This document shows, in pieces, positions 10,445 through 24,680 of a stretch of DNA of 64,000 nt (within the stretch, counting starts at the first letter, position 1; the number at the start of each line of letters is the position of its first letter). Where the stretch lies: contig JAKOGH010000777.1 of the NCBI GenBank assembly GCA_024811115.1, positions 60,241 through 124,240 on the forward strand, given 5' to 3'. The notes beneath the pieces were generated by a model, which did no database searches, was not told where the DNA came from, and was given only the letters and a program-made list of their open reading frames with translations. The position numbers and the translations under genes were made by a program. The DNA comes from Terana coerulea (Eukaryota; Basidiomycota; Agaricomycetes; Polyporales; Phanerochaetaceae).

Positions 10445-13100
10445 ATGAAGTTATAGGTTTTGGGGGCCACAGCTGCTCAGTCACGGTTGGCGTGCGCCTT
10501 ACTTTAGTCTGCTCATGAATATCACTCTTTCTTGTGAGACAGTCCTATCTATATATGAACATCTGTTTCAAACTGACAACATCTTCCTGTATTTCGTTGT
10601 TAGGATGCTCTTACAGGACACCTCGAGCATCACAAGCTTGCTGCATATTGCTCGACGGCGTGGCGCGATGTGGAAGACATGTTGCCTGATGGTCTACTTC
10701 GCATGATGGAGAAAAATCATGCAGCTAGTAGTCCTGTGATGTCACAAGCAGCTTGCTCGGGTTGGCAGCGTGTGTTGCTTTGCCAGTGACGGCAACAATT
10801 GTCCTTGAGCTAGCGAACTTCGTGCTACTGCCTCGGATAGGAACACTACGCTGAGATCAGACAGGTAATTGCTGAAGTGAGTATGGAGCGAGATTAACTC
10901 TATATGTCTTGCAGAACAGTATCTCTTCGAGAATCTCGGAGAACCGGATGTCGTGGACTATAGAAGGCGCGGCTGCACGCCAGCCTAAGGCGAGAAAGTC
11001 GCTTCAGTTATTAAACTTCAGAAGGCGTCGCTGTTGTGCATGGGATACTTAGTATAGTGCATCTACTCCTGCTGAAATACAACAAATCTGTCTGAAAAGG
11101 GGATTGCAGAAGCCACAGCTTGTGCTGTGTCGTGAAGGCCATGACGGTCGCCGGCCAAAGAGCGGCGCCTAGATAGCAAGGCTTTGTGGCGTTACTTATG
11201 AGGCGCCAACAGTTGCCGCATGCGCATTAACCCGCCTTGCCTCCCGCCTTTGACGATCGTTCGGTCTTGAGTGGTTTTGAGCTCAACTGTGACGAGTCAT
11301 AAACTTCACTGGATACGTACCTATGCAGACCCACTGGTGACCTGTATACTTATGTAGCTCCGAGATGGCAGGGCAACACTGTACACAAAGTCAGCCGTAC
11401 GTTAACACCGGCGACGTATCAGGCGACTTACTACTCCAATCCAAACGGTCACATGCAAGTACGAAAATGCGGAGCAAGCACTGCTTCACCCCCACAAATG
11501 GCAACCTCAACGCTCATTTATTGCATTTAACTGTTTCCTCGAAGGGACAGCGGCCGAGGCGCTATAGAAAGAAAGCTCAGCGACAACGGTTCGATCTTCA
11601 TCTTTCGGCTGGGATCCACCCACTGGCTCACGTGCCTTGGCGTACGTCCTTAAGCTGGTGACCAAGGCTCGACAGAGATAACGGCTCTGGAAGTAGCAAA
11701 ATTAGAACCCATATGTAGTCATGCAGAAAGGCGCCGCCCACCGGTTCTTGCATTGTGTCGCAGGCAACGAGGACAGAATAAGGACCGTGAGCGGGCTGTG
11801 ACAACATCACGTCGTTAGCTCGTTGCTGTCGCAGAAAAACGCCAATTCAGCCACATGTGCCGGGAGAGATTCTAGTTCGAGCAGGACTGCTGGGGACGGC
11901 GTGGACGAATGGATGCCAACCTTGAACAAGCAAAGCGACTGGGTACAGTGGCATCAGAAGCAAGAAAATAGGACGGAACGGCAAGCCCGTAGCCAATCCG
12001 CCAGCGAGGTTGCAGTGCTGGTACATTCCTTGTGTAGCCTCTCTCTAAGCTTGGTGGCCGTAGCAGCCTGTTGTATATACTCAGTTATTAATGGCTCTCT
12101 GGATAGGCTAGACATCCTAACGTACCGGTCTCGACGAAAAAAAGTGATCCTGCTGTTAAATCCAACATCGCGCACAGCCGCCGTTCCGAGTTACAGTCAT
12201 GCGAGGGGGAAGGCGCCGTCACGGTATCCAGGCTGGCTGCTTGTGGGCCCTGTCCCGTTCGGGCTACGCCTCTCAGTGCCTGGTCCGAGTTCGAGTACCG
12301 TGCAACGAGACAAGCTGAGGCGCGAAAATTATGCTAGTCGCAAGTCACAAGCCAGCTTAAACACTCGCGCGACGCTTGTGTTGGCCCAGGGCCAAAAATG
12401 TGCAGGGGTAGACGAATGCAGCTGGTGTTGCTATCGACGGGGCTAAGCACTTTCATGCAGGTGAAGCGTCAGTTTCCTAGATATCAATAAAATGTAGCAT
12501 ACAGGTAGCATTGACGTCTCCTTGAACAACCCAGCGGGTGCCGTAGTAAGTATCGTGCGATATAATTTTCGAATTTAAAACTTCGAAAGGTAAAGAGGGT
12601 AGCACTCACTTACAAGTGCACACATAGCATTCGATGCCTGCCTGACGGTGGATCAGAATGCGGAGACCATCGTCCTCAGTTACTGTAATGGTGCTTCGAG
12701 CGACGATGGAGTGATGATTCAAGCGAGGTAAGCAGAAGATGAGAGCGCTAGTTCGCGTCGCGTGGCTGTCTTTCCCACGCCATATCCCATTTAGGTAGCT
12801 GTCCTAATTGCAACCGCGACCAAACCGCGACCACCGACAGGAGAAGCCCTGGTTGCGAAAGGCGCACAAGACAGACAGCAGATGTGGGAAAAAGTTGTGT
12901 AATTCCATTGAATACATACACTGTCATTCATTTTGTGAGCGAGGCACTCAGTACACTAATGTTGTGGCGCAATGTGGCGTACCTCTGCTAGCCGCCAAGG
13001 AGACGTATTGTTCTTCTCTCCAGTGAAAGAACAACGACGGTACCGGCTTTCAATCACCGTCTGGCGTGGATGACTGTTCGTGTGCGAAACATGGGCGTGA
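10445..13100. other. Intergenic, no recognisable gene
   Basis: The longest frame is a 207-codon plus-strand ORF (11823-12446) with one hydrophobic stretch and no domain motif; I do not support it as a gene. A minus-strand exon-like block at about 12622-12725, ending in a good donor (gtaagtgag), may be part of a decayed gene together with the exons at 14.6-14.95 kb. Confidence 0.35.
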
Positions 13101-13105
13101 CGACC

Positions 13106-13179
13106 TTGTTTATCGCAAACAAACGCGCGCGCTGAGCGCTGAGCGCTAGTCCCGTGACTGGTCAGACTCCGGTGTATAT
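13106..13179 (+). promoter_or_regulatory. Palindrome plus TATA module of copy E
   Basis: ttgtttatcgcaaacaa at 13106-13122, followed by gactcc and a TATAT box at 13175-13179, matching the module of the other copies. The CCTCC box is degraded here. Confidence 0.45.
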
Positions 13180-13599
13180 GTACGAGGTCGTCCGCCACCC
13201 ATCTCCAACAGCAGTTTGTCCACAACACCCACCACCTACTTCTCATGCCCCTGGCTCTGAGCACGGAACCTCTCCATTCTGCCTCTGCCACTCCCCCCCA
13301 AGACTTCGCCACTTGCGATGGGCGACCTAACCTCGCCACATTCATGACCGGGGAGCCTCGTACCCTCGTCGCATGCGAATACAACCGCTGAGCTGTCGCC
13401 GACCGTGTCAACTAGACCCTTCCCACTCCCACTGCTGAAGAGTCAAAATCCTCGAGTGACGCCACATTCGTTCGACACCGCATTCCCACTTCGCCACATT
13501 CGCAGAAGTCGTCCATAAACCCTTCTCATATATGTGAGTTCGACTTTACGTCTATAATCACTGAACATCCATACCCACTCGTCATCTCAGCGCGACTAT

Positions 13600-14130
13600 A
13601 TGTTGCGTGAGCTCGTCGGGTTCATGTTGGGCTCCATGGTACCCTCTGTGGTCCTTGGTTGCATCCAGGCTCCCCAGCTCACCCTCTGCCGCGCCTCGTT
13701 GCGCCGCGGGCACCAACGTCCGTGGGTTCATGTCGGGCTCCATCGCACCCGCTGTGGTCGGTGGTAACGTCCAGTCCCCGGGCACACCCTGTCGTGCCTC
13801 GTGCGTGGCAGGTAAATCGGTGGGCGATCGCAGACTTATACCGAGCACTGTCGCACCCACGCGGGCTTCCGGTGCTCGAAGCTGCCTGGTCGTCCATCGT
13901 CCACGGCGCCGCCTTCGAGTGGCGCGAGCTATGGTCAACGTAACTGGGTTCATGTTAGGCTCCATCGTACCCTCGGCGGTCGTTGGTAGCGTCTAGGCTC
14001 CCATGTTCGTCCATCAGCTTCAGCGTCCCGTGGCGCCGTTGGATCCTTTGTTGTACGCATCCGCAGGGTTCACGTCGGGCTCCATGGGCTTCCCAGAGGT
14101 CCGTGGTAACGTCCAGGATCCCCGGATGCT
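13600..14130 (+). repeat. Four-copy GC-rich tandem repeat inside copy E
   Basis: The phrase 'gggttcatgt.gggctccat.g.accc...gtggtc.gtggtaacgtccag' recurs at about 13617, 13726, 13948 and 14068, with unequal spacing of about 110-220 bp. The open frames crossing it on both strands are a by-product of the GC content. Confidence 0.7.
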
Positions 14131-14588
14131 GCGACTGCTGCCGCGCCTGAGTGCGTGGTAGGTTGGCCGGATTTCTTTTTTTAGGTTCTCCCACGCGACG
14201 TTGGCACCTTACTCTCTGGTCCCATCGTGGTTCCTTAGACGCGGTCCTTCGTCGTGTCTCTACCCCCTAACTTTCCACCCGTCGACCACCACCTCCCCCT
14301 TCTTCACAGATAATGGATAGGCCTTTAGCTTTGTCTGAGCGTGCCTCAAGCCGTCGCCCTGAGTCGGTAACGCGTCAAGATATCGTCTGAGCCCAGACAT
14401 CATAAGGTGCGTCCCGAGGGAGGGCGGTCGTCTTCCGACGTCTGTCCTGGCGCGGACCTTTACGTGGTCCTCGGGATAAGTAGCTCTCGAGCCCGGTGGC
14501 TCGGGGGCGAAACCAACACGCGCCTTAATTCCTGCTTCATAGTTTTCTCCATGTGCATCTAACCTCCGGTACATTATCAAGCACTTAC

Positions 14589-14955
14589 CTTGTATGAGCT
14601 CTTCCCTGTAGTAATTCAAACTCGCCATGTACTCCTGCACTATCAATTCAACGGACATGTTACATTGTCTCTGGGTCTTAGGTGTGCGTGTGCGGAGTGC
14701 TTCGCAGGCGGTCGTTGGGATAGCAAATTGTGCAGCAAATCGTGTGAAGCGCACGTCTAAGTAGAGAAATTTCATCGTTATTTTTGCGGTCTGCTTCATA
14801 GCATAACAATCAGTAATGTGTAGTCTGAGGCCGCGAGTGAAGCCATGACTTACGTATTCAAACTCTGCAGAATAGCAGTGGTGGTCAGTGACAGACCCGA
14901 TGCTTCCGGGCGCCTCACACGACCGCCACTTGCGGCGGTTCCGCTTGCGGCTCAA
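14589..14955 (-). pseudogene. Orphan exons of an unknown minus-strand gene
   Basis: Two exon-like blocks. One runs from an ATG at 14955 (MSRKRNRRKWRSC...) to 'AEFEYV' and ends at a good donor, gtaagtca. The second, about 14806-14589, reads TAKITMKFLYLDVRFTRFAA ... 'LNYYREELIQ', with a CAG acceptor and a gtaagtgc donor. The intervening ORF reads straight through, so splicing is inferred. Repeat element E begins about 50 bp past the second donor, and no continuing exon was recognised beyond it, so the gene may have been cut by the element. The 5' end is divergent from the cofactor B gene, about 260 bp away. Family unknown. Confidence 0.4.
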
Positions 14956-15217
14956 TCACTTCTGCAGTCACCACCTCCACTTTGAACGTTCAAACTTTCA
15001 CTTCGCTTTTTGTCGTCCACCGGAAGAAGTATGAACGAATCACTGGACTCTCTATCCGTCTAATATCTTGTAATAGGACACTCCGTGCCCCTCGACTACC
15101 TCATCCCTCGACTTCCGTAAGTCGCTTGAAGCACCATGCGCGCGCCTCAACCAATGCAAGTTACCCCCTTGAAGAGCTTGATTGGACGTTTCGCCCTCCA
15201 ACTGTTGCTTACGCGAC

Positions 15218-16153
15218 ATGTCTAGCACAGTCAAAGTCTTTGTCGTCTCTCCGGACACACGATCTGAGAGGCGGTTTGAGCTGCATACGCCTATCGGCCA
15301 GCTGAAGGTGTGTCGCGTCTGAGTTGGAAGGCACGTAGTCAGCTAACCACGATTTAATGATCTAGAACAAGGTTGAGCTCTTCACCGGTATTCCGGTCTC
15401 GAACCAGCGTATATTACTCCTGAATAGCGAGAACGACACAGAACCAGTACATGTCCTCGAGGATGACTCAAGACCGCTCGGATACTACAGCGTTCGCGAT
15501 TGGCAGTTTCTGAAAGTGTGCCCTTGCGTTCACTGTCTATTATCGCTTGTGGAGCTGACTACATGCGTACATTCGCAGATTGTAGACACGAATCCGTCAA
15601 CATCATTCACGGGACAGCTGCACGATACTTCGCAAGTGGATAAGTTCGAGATCAGTGAAGAGGAGTATGCCAAGCGGAATGGTGCGTCTTGCAGCGTAGT
15701 TCCAAATACTGCACGTCATTTAACTGGTCGTAGACACCGTACTTGCGTATAAGCAACGCCACAAGATTGGACGGTTCGCGGAGAAAGACGAGCAGCCAGC
15801 AAAGCCTCTCCCAGAGGTGAACATACCTGTCGGCGCACGGTGCGAAGTCGAGAGCGCGGAGGAAGGTCTGCACAAGCGCGGGACGGTGCGGTTTGTTGGG
15901 GCGACCAAGTTCGGGGGCGGTCAGGGCATTTGGGTCGGTATCGAATACGATGAGCCCATGGGCAAGAATGACGGATCGTAAGTTCTCTGACCCTGTCATA
16001 TATGGGGAAAGGGCTGACGATTACTGTAGAGTACAGGGCGAAAGATACTTCACGTGCAGGCCGAATTTCGGTGTGTTTGCTCGGCCGGACAGGGTGCGGG
16101 TCGGCGATTTCCCTGTCGAAGAGATTGACCTCGATGACGATGAGGAGATGTAG
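15218..16153 (+). CDS. ALF1: Tubulin-folding cofactor B (CAP-Gly protein)
   Basis: Five exons (15218..15307, 15366..15515, 15579..15681, 15734..15977, 16030..16153) join to 711 nt, 236 residues, the usual size. The N-terminal ubiquitin-like domain reads MSSTVKVFVVSPDTRSERRF ... 'YYSVRDWQFLK', followed by the linker 'STSFTGQL.DTSQVDKFEISEEEYAKR' and 'TVLAYKQRHKIGRF'. The C-terminal CAP-Gly domain contains 'GTVRFVGATKFGGGQGIWVG' and the binding-groove segment 'GKNDGSVQGERYFTC'. The protein ends 'DLDDDEEM', resembling the acidic-aromatic tail that CAP-Gly domains bind, but without the final Y. In the known pathway cofactor B captures alpha-tubulin from the chaperonin and passes it to cofactor E. 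All introns are clean GT...AG; no break. Confidence 0.95.
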
Positions 16154-16623
16154 GGCCGTTGCATTGCTGCAATGACTTCTTCTCACCGCTCTGCGGATGC
16201 TCCTCTGCTCATCGACGTGTTACGCTCAACGGGGTGGGGCATGCTGGCGCGAAGGGCTCCGAGTTTCTGATGCTACATGCAAAGGTGGAATACTGCGCAT
16301 AGAACCAAATCGTGTATAATATACCGTCTTCAGTTTATATCGAGACTCGTTGAACCCTGAAGGTTAGGCATGATTAGGCCGACTTCCGAACTCCCAACAA
16401 GTTTAATGAAGTCAATAGTTTCTGTTAGTGAGTCAGTAACTTTGTTACCTGGTAAGTAGCTTAGTAAGCAACGTGTAACCGAAGCGTTTAGAAGGTCCCG
16501 GAAGAGACTTATGAGACCAGTGCCAGAGTTCCCACGATCCCACGCGTCCTTCCCCCCGCAAACGACGCGCGTCGCTGACCATTACGACTTCTCCTCCTAC
16601 CACCACCTTTCACGACACAGATC

Positions 16624-19520
<2,897 letters not shown>

Positions 19521-19870
19521 AGTTCTGCACTGTACTACTAGTTCTCCGTCTTGCTGTCTCCGAGTTGTCTCTCTGTTTTCTCGTCGAAAATGCCCCGTAG
19601 ACTTTCAATGTACATTGTATGAGACAAAGCAATCTTACTCCTGAGCATTATCCCTGGTATTGAAATTGCACGAACAGTGACGACATGGGCGAAGCGGGTG
19701 GCGGTCTCGGGAGGCTTGTCTGCGTTTCCACTCCTTGCTCCTGACCACCTCCATTCCTTCAGCGTTCCAACTCCCATCTCGCTTCAAAGCACGTAAACCG
19801 TGTAGTGCCTACCAAGCTGGCACATTCTGTCCATCAACGCACTGTCCGAGACTAACTCGGTAGAGTTCTG

Positions 19871-21692
19871 ATGATGGACGCACGACGGACTCTCGCCTCA
19901 GCCACCCGGACGCTCTCCTCGTCCAACTTCCGCGAACGCCTCTCGTCCATCTCCACCCCGCTCAAGCCCGTCGCCGCGCTGCATGCCAAAGTCGAGTACG
20001 TCGCCGGCCGCCGCGCCGGGCACTTGGAAGGCGCAGGACGCGTGCTGATATTGTCCGTCGCACCAGCTTCGTGCCGTCGCAGATTCCCCGGAAGCGGCGG
20101 CTGCAGATGCTCGCCGTCGCGATGTGGTCGACGAGTATCGTCGTCGCGACGGTTGTGTGGCTCATGCTCTGGTGCGTGGTCGTGTGCGCTGTGGTGAGTG
20201 CGTTGCTGACACTAGGGATAACGCGACTATACTAGCTCGTATCCTCCCCTCTGGCCCCTTCTAGCTGCCTACGCTTTATGGATACAGTTGGATGGAAGCC
20301 CTGAGCATGGTGGGCGCATAAGTCCATGGTTCAGAAAGGGCAGGTTCTGGAGATATTTTGCGGAGTACTACCCTGCATCGTGAGTGTTAAACTTCCTCTT
20401 CGCCTTCGCGTTTTGACTGGTCCGTCGGCCTAGGTTCTTGAAGGTATGCCCACGAAGTTGTTCTGGAGAAATTCAGAGACCTTAGTTCTCCGGTAAGACA
20501 GCAGATCTTCCACCAGACCGGCCATATGTGTTCGGTTATCATCCCCATGGTGCGTCTCCCATAATTTACCCCTGAGTATGCATCCTTACTGTCTTTCAGG
20601 CATCATTGGCATGTATGTAATACACCAGCTTTTGTCAGAACGGAAGTTCAAACTTCACATAGGGGTGCAATGTGTACCTTTGCAACAGAAGGTGCGACCA
20701 CACCCCTTCCACCTCACTTGCCTATATTGACTGCTTCTGCAGCTACTGGCTTCTCCTCACAATTCCCGGGAATTACCCCACATCTCCTCACTCTAGCATC
20801 AAACTTCAATGTCCCCATCTACCGCGAGATCCTGCTCGCCCTCGGCATCTGCTCCGTGAGCAAACAGTCGTGTTCGAATATCCTCAAGAAGGGCCCCGGC
20901 CAGGCGATCACCATCGTCGTTGGAGGAGCTGCCGAGAGCTTGAGTGCGCATCCTGGGACAGCAGATTTGACTTTGCGCAAGCGGTAAGTCGTCTCGTATA
21001 TCGATTGTGTATGGTACTTATTTCCTGTGGCAGACTTGGATTCATCAAAATCGCAATACAGCATGGGTGAGTGTGTGTTCGGATGTCTTGCTCTAGATAT
21101 TCCTGAGTCATCTTCTCTAGTGCCGACCTGGTGCCAGTATTCTCTTTCGGAGAGAACGACGTGAGCACCTAGGGACTGCGTCTTGACGCCTTATTGACGC
21201 GCTTTCGTAGATATACCAGCAGATGCCCAACGAAAAAGGCACGCATGTGTACACTCTCCAAAAGAAGTTCCAGAACGTCTTCGGGTTCACTCTACCATTA
21301 TTCCATGGGCGTGGCCTACTAAATTGTCAGTCCCGCGCAGATTTTTCATGATAAGATCTGACTATGCGCAGACAACCTTGGACTTCTACCTTACCGCAAA
21401 CGCATCGTAGCAGTTAGTGAGTACACTCCGTCTGTGGACATCATGAAGCTATTGCTTACGCCGTATGGCAGTTGGGAATCCCATCCATGTCGACCAATCC
21501 GACAAACCGACTATAGACGAAATCCGTAGGATCCAGACACAATACATAGACGAGCTTCTTCGGTGAGTCCTTGGCCGTTCGCTCGCCTCCTGTTCTTATG
21601 GCGTTATACTCATCGCTCGTCGTAGGATATGGAATACTTACAAGGATGAATTTGCGCGGACCCGACGGCGCGAGCTTAGCATCATAGAGTAA
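19871..21692 (+). CDS. DGA1: Diacylglycerol O-acyltransferase, DGAT2 family
   Basis: Fourteen exons sum to 1140 nt, 379 residues: 19871..19995, 20037..20171, 20236..20379, 20434..20443, 20498..20549, 20600..20612, 20663..20691, 20743..20983, 21034..21066, 21121..21160, 21211..21325, 21372..21416, 21472..21562, 21626..21692. After a short N-terminus come 'FVPSQIPRKRRLQ', two membrane segments ending 'CSYPPLWPLLAAYALW', the catalytic 'YVFGYHPHGIIGMGA' (HPHG), 'FPGITPHLLTLASNF', 'GGAAESL', 'LGFIKIAIQHGADLVPVFSF' and 'VGNPIHV' with I for V. It transfers an acyl group from acyl-CoA to diacylglycerol at the ER/lipid droplet, the last step of triacylglycerol synthesis. Two exons are only 10 and 13 nt; both are required to keep the conserved block in frame. 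The second ATG of the pair at 19871 could also be the start. Confidence 0.95.
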
Positions 21693-21895
21693 TGGTTGGA
21701 CACCAGCATACTGCACTGTACTGCATCTTTGGACCATCATCATGTTTGGAATATACATGGCTATTGAATCTCTGTGTATAGTATCCCCCGCATTGACATT
21801 AAATTTGGTGCTCATACGGATTATATTGCCGCATACAGTCCGCTACTGGCACAGATAGAATTTTGCATGGCGCTTCATTGGTAGTAATGCCAGTA

Positions 21896-22834
21896 CTATG
21901 ACTGAGCACCTTCGAGTGCTTGCAGGGTCTCGCGTCCGAGTGACATCCTGCGCTGGAGAGCGGCAAGTGCCTCCTCACCGGGATTGCACTTCGTGAGCCT
22001 GTCGTAGTCGTACCACACCAGGACCGAGTCCGACTCCGTCACGATCCGGCGCTGCTGGAACGACCACGCGACGGCCATGACGTGGAAGTGCGTCTTCGCG
22101 AGCCGCCGCGGCGCGCCGTCCTTCCCGCCCTGCTCCTCGGACGCGCCCGTGTGCGGCTTGTGCGCGATGAGCAGCGTGTCGGGGTACGTGACCGGCCGCT
22201 TGTAGTTGAGCGAGACGGACTTGAGGATGAGCGACACGCCCTTGCCTTTGATCATCGCCTCGGCCTTCGCGGCGCCGCCGAGCTCGTGCGCGAGCGACAT
22301 CATCCACTTTATGCGCCCGGACTCGAAGAAGCGGACTGTATGCGTTCACATGAGTTTCTTGAAGTGCAAGTCAGAGATAAAGACATACGATAGCGAACGT
22401 TGTTGACGTGTCTGTGCAGGAGTCGGCTGAGTGTTGTTATGGACGATAGGTGAGAGGGACTCACTGGAAGGAGTCGTGGTCACCCCACACGATTGGCTGC
22501 TCCCAGAAACTCGTCGGGTCATACCCAGCTTCAACAACTCCCGCCTTCCTTCCTCTGCCACGTCCACCGAACTCGCTTGGTCCTCATTCAAGCCGTGGTC
22601 GTCTTCGTGTTCGGGACCGCGCGTGCCCGGCGCGATGTGGAAGGGTGAGGACGGGTTCTGGAATGCTGCCTGGAGAGACTACTAAACAATAAGCAAGGTT
22701 AGCTACGAGTAAAGCACAGCGGTTAGATTAGAATAGGAGCAGACCTTGATAGTCGAGACGCGCCGTGCGTAAAGAGTGGGCTGCGTCGTGCGTCGTGCGA
22801 AGAGACGGGCGACGCGATTGAAGTTTCGATGCAT
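21896..22834 (-). CDS. Hotdog-fold thioesterase-like protein (apparent frame break)
   Basis: Four minus-strand exons: 22834..22745, 22678..22465, 22411..22389, 22335..21896. The N-terminus MHRNFNRVARLFARRTTQ is Arg-rich with no acidic residue, like a mitochondrial presequence. Then come 'AAFQNPSSPFHIAPGTRGPE', 'VVEAGYDPTSFWEQPIVWGD' + 'HDSFQHVNNVRYLRFFESGR' (the 4HBT signature with D and HVNNxRY), 'GVSLILKSVSLNYKRPVTYP' and a C-terminal strand region ending 'LEGAQS'. The reaction would be hydrolysis of an acyl-thioester; the substrate is unknown. Exon 2 contains a shift of one base between 'NEDQASSVDVAEEG' and 'KAGVVEAG' (about 22545-22580, a gaaggaaggcgg run) that no plausible intron explains: sequence error or real break. 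Converges with DGAT2, about 200 bp between stops. Confidence 0.75.
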
Positions 22835-23574
22835 TACTTCTTGCTTTCCTAATGATGCGCAAGATTTCGTGTAAACCGCGTTCCCTCCGAAGGCTCGACG
22901 TAGGGGAGGCTACTGATACGAGTGGTGCGTGAGCGATGGTCTAACAAGGCGCATACAACTTAGCATCTCACGCTTAGCACGGAATGTACGGATTTCCTGT
23001 GAACGAACGTATCCAAGCTGTATGTAGCTCAACGGGTACTGGAGCGGATTGAGGAAGGTTTGGCCGGGTATAGAGGAGATGTTCGTGATGGGTAGTGTCA
23101 GAGCGGCTAACCACAGTATGGTTCCAGGCAGTCGGCTCGCACGGACCGCGCTGCCGATTCGACTGTAACATCGCCGCGACAGACGAGTCCAAGTCGATGA
23201 AGTTCGGGCACTAGTAGGAATATGTAGAACAAATATGCAAAAATGTTGATGTATTCAAAGAGCTCTACATGCGTACAGTAAGGCTGACACAGTATCACAT
23301 ACGCGTAGTGATCCAGCAACTCTACGCATATACCGAGGTGAGATCACAGTCAGTGTCAGTGGTAAACTAAAGAGAGGTGTAACGTACTTGCATAGAATCA
23401 AGGGGTTACTAAAGAGCATGAACGATCTAAGGCGAGAAAAACTGAGTCTTCAGCCTCAGAAGCGAGACGCAACAATGAATCACTCACACAGCATGAACTG
23501 CAGAACGCCCACAGGGCCACAGCAAACACTCCTACAGATAAATCAGTGAACGAAGCGCGCTCGAGAGAAGTGAA
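22835..23574 (-). other. Spacer between thioesterase and element B; one hydrophobic exon-like block
   Basis: No complete gene. A minus-strand block at about 23340-23107 reads a hydrophobic stretch ('YINIFAYLFYIFLLVPELHR') and could be an exon or relic. Parts of this spacer (about 23100-23180) match the spacers upstream of the two thioesterase relics at 27.0-27.1 kb and 41.2-41.3 kb, sharing 'cggtccg.g.gagac' and 'ctgtag.cgcc' phrases. Confidence 0.45.
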
Positions 23575-23910
23575 ATTCGGTGCGAGTTGGTTTCACTCCC
23601 AGGTCAGCCGCAAAACCCGGGAGCTACTTATCCCGAGGGCCAACGAAAAGGCCCGCACCAGGACGGGCACCGAGACGATGCCCGCCCTCCCTCGGGACGT
23701 ACCTGTGCATTCAACTCTTCCGCTCCCTTGCGATCCGGCGTCCTCGGTCGGTCCCTCGCCGCGAACCCGGTCCCGGTCCTCGTCATGGTCGGCCTCCAAC
23801 GGTCCTGGGTCCCGCAAGGTCCTCCGTCGGCTCTGGGTCCTGGCAAGTGGGTTCTCGTCGGCACCGTCGGCGCTGGCACGTCCCGTCGTCCTGACTCCTG
23901 GTTGGTCTTC

Positions 23911-24187
23911 GCCTAGCGGGGCTTAATCCTCAGTGCTGAGGCTTGACCTAGCGGGGCTTAATCCGCAGTGCTGAGGCTTGACCTAGAGGGGCTTAATCCT
24001 CAGTGCTGAGGCTTGACCTAGCGGGGCTGAATCCGCAGTGCTGAGGCTTGACCTAGAGGGGCTTAATCCTCAGTGCTGAAGCTTGACCTAGCGGGGCTGA
24101 ATCCGCAGTGCTGAGGTTTGACCTAGAGGGGCTTATTCCGCAGTGCTGGGGCTTGACCTAGCGGGGCTGAATCCGCAGTGCTGAATC
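23911..24187 (-). repeat. 35 bp minisatellite, about 8 units
   Basis: Unit cctagcggggcttaatcc(t/g)cagtgctgaggcttga repeats head to tail with few mismatches. Units alternate between cctagcgggg/cctagagggg and between cctcag/ccgcag, a higher-order ABAB pattern. Its complement is found in copy D. Confidence 0.9.
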
Positions 24188-24545
24188 TTGCTCCTGTGGT
24201 CCTGGGTCCTGGTCAGTCCTCCCTCGGCTCCAGTCCTGGTCCTCGGCTCTGACAGTGGTCTTCGTCCTGGGGCGTCCCCCATTGGCACTCGGTTGGGCCC
24301 TATAACACAGTACTTACCCTCACAGTCAGTACCCATCATCTCGGCGGATCGTCTCTCACCCACCCCGTTCGCCTCACCGACATCCCATACGAAAAGGAAA
24401 CCAAAGCCACGATCACCTCTGCCCCAGAAGGCCCTGCGCCCTCGCCTCGCTCGTGAGGTTGAGCGAGCGAGGCCCGCCCGGCAATGGGGGACTTTGCTGG
24501 AGGAACCGGATTGAGGAGACGAGGCCAGCAGGCGGGGGGGGGGGC

Positions 24546-24603
24546 TTTATAGCCTGGAGGCGGGCAGTAAGCGCCGGTCAGCCTCTGTTGATTCGGAATC
24601 AAC
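24546..24603 (-). promoter_or_regulatory. Palindrome plus TATA module of copy B
   Basis: tgttgattcggaatcaac at 24586-24603 and, in minus-strand sense downstream, gcctccagg and TATAAA (complement at 24546-24551). Confidence 0.6.
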
Positions 24604-24680
24604 CAAGCGCGTCGCGTGACTGCGTCGCGTCCGCCCAGGCAGACTAGCGCCGGCCGGCGTCGGGCGTTCGGTAGCCTCGT

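Larger units (their letters stand above)
13106..14535 (+). repeat. Repeat element copy E with internal tandem repeats
   Basis: Starts with the palindrome/TATA module and ends with the family tail at 14408-14530 (cgtcccgagggagggcgg ... ctcgggataagtagctc ... ggcgaaaccaacac). The body carries four diverged copies of a GC-rich repeat not found in copies A-D. It lies directly downstream, in minus-strand sense, of the orphan exons at 14.6-14.95 kb. Confidence 0.65.
23575..24680 (-). repeat. Repeat element copy B
   Basis: Minus-strand copy. The conserved 5' start (cacgaggctac on minus) lies at about 24680, the palindrome at 24586-24603, TATA at 24546-24551, and the conserved tail at 23580-23700. 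The body includes eight units of a 35 bp tandem repeat also present in copy D, then GC-rich 'ctcctggttggtcttcgcc' sequence. No coding potential is supported. It sits about 750 bp 5' of the thioesterase gene in the same orientation. Confidence 0.75.

Noticed and set aside
11823..12446. 207-codon plus ORF
   Set aside because: No domain, no conserved pattern, and no introns in a genome where real genes are intron-rich; probably chance.
14260..14955. 231-codon minus ORF taken as one gene
   Set aside because: Its second half runs through the tail of repeat element E; only the 14589-14955 part looks exonic.
23925..24185. CRISPR array from the regularly spaced 35 bp repeats
   Set aside because: Units are directly adjacent with no unique spacers, and the host is eukaryotic; it is a minisatellite.
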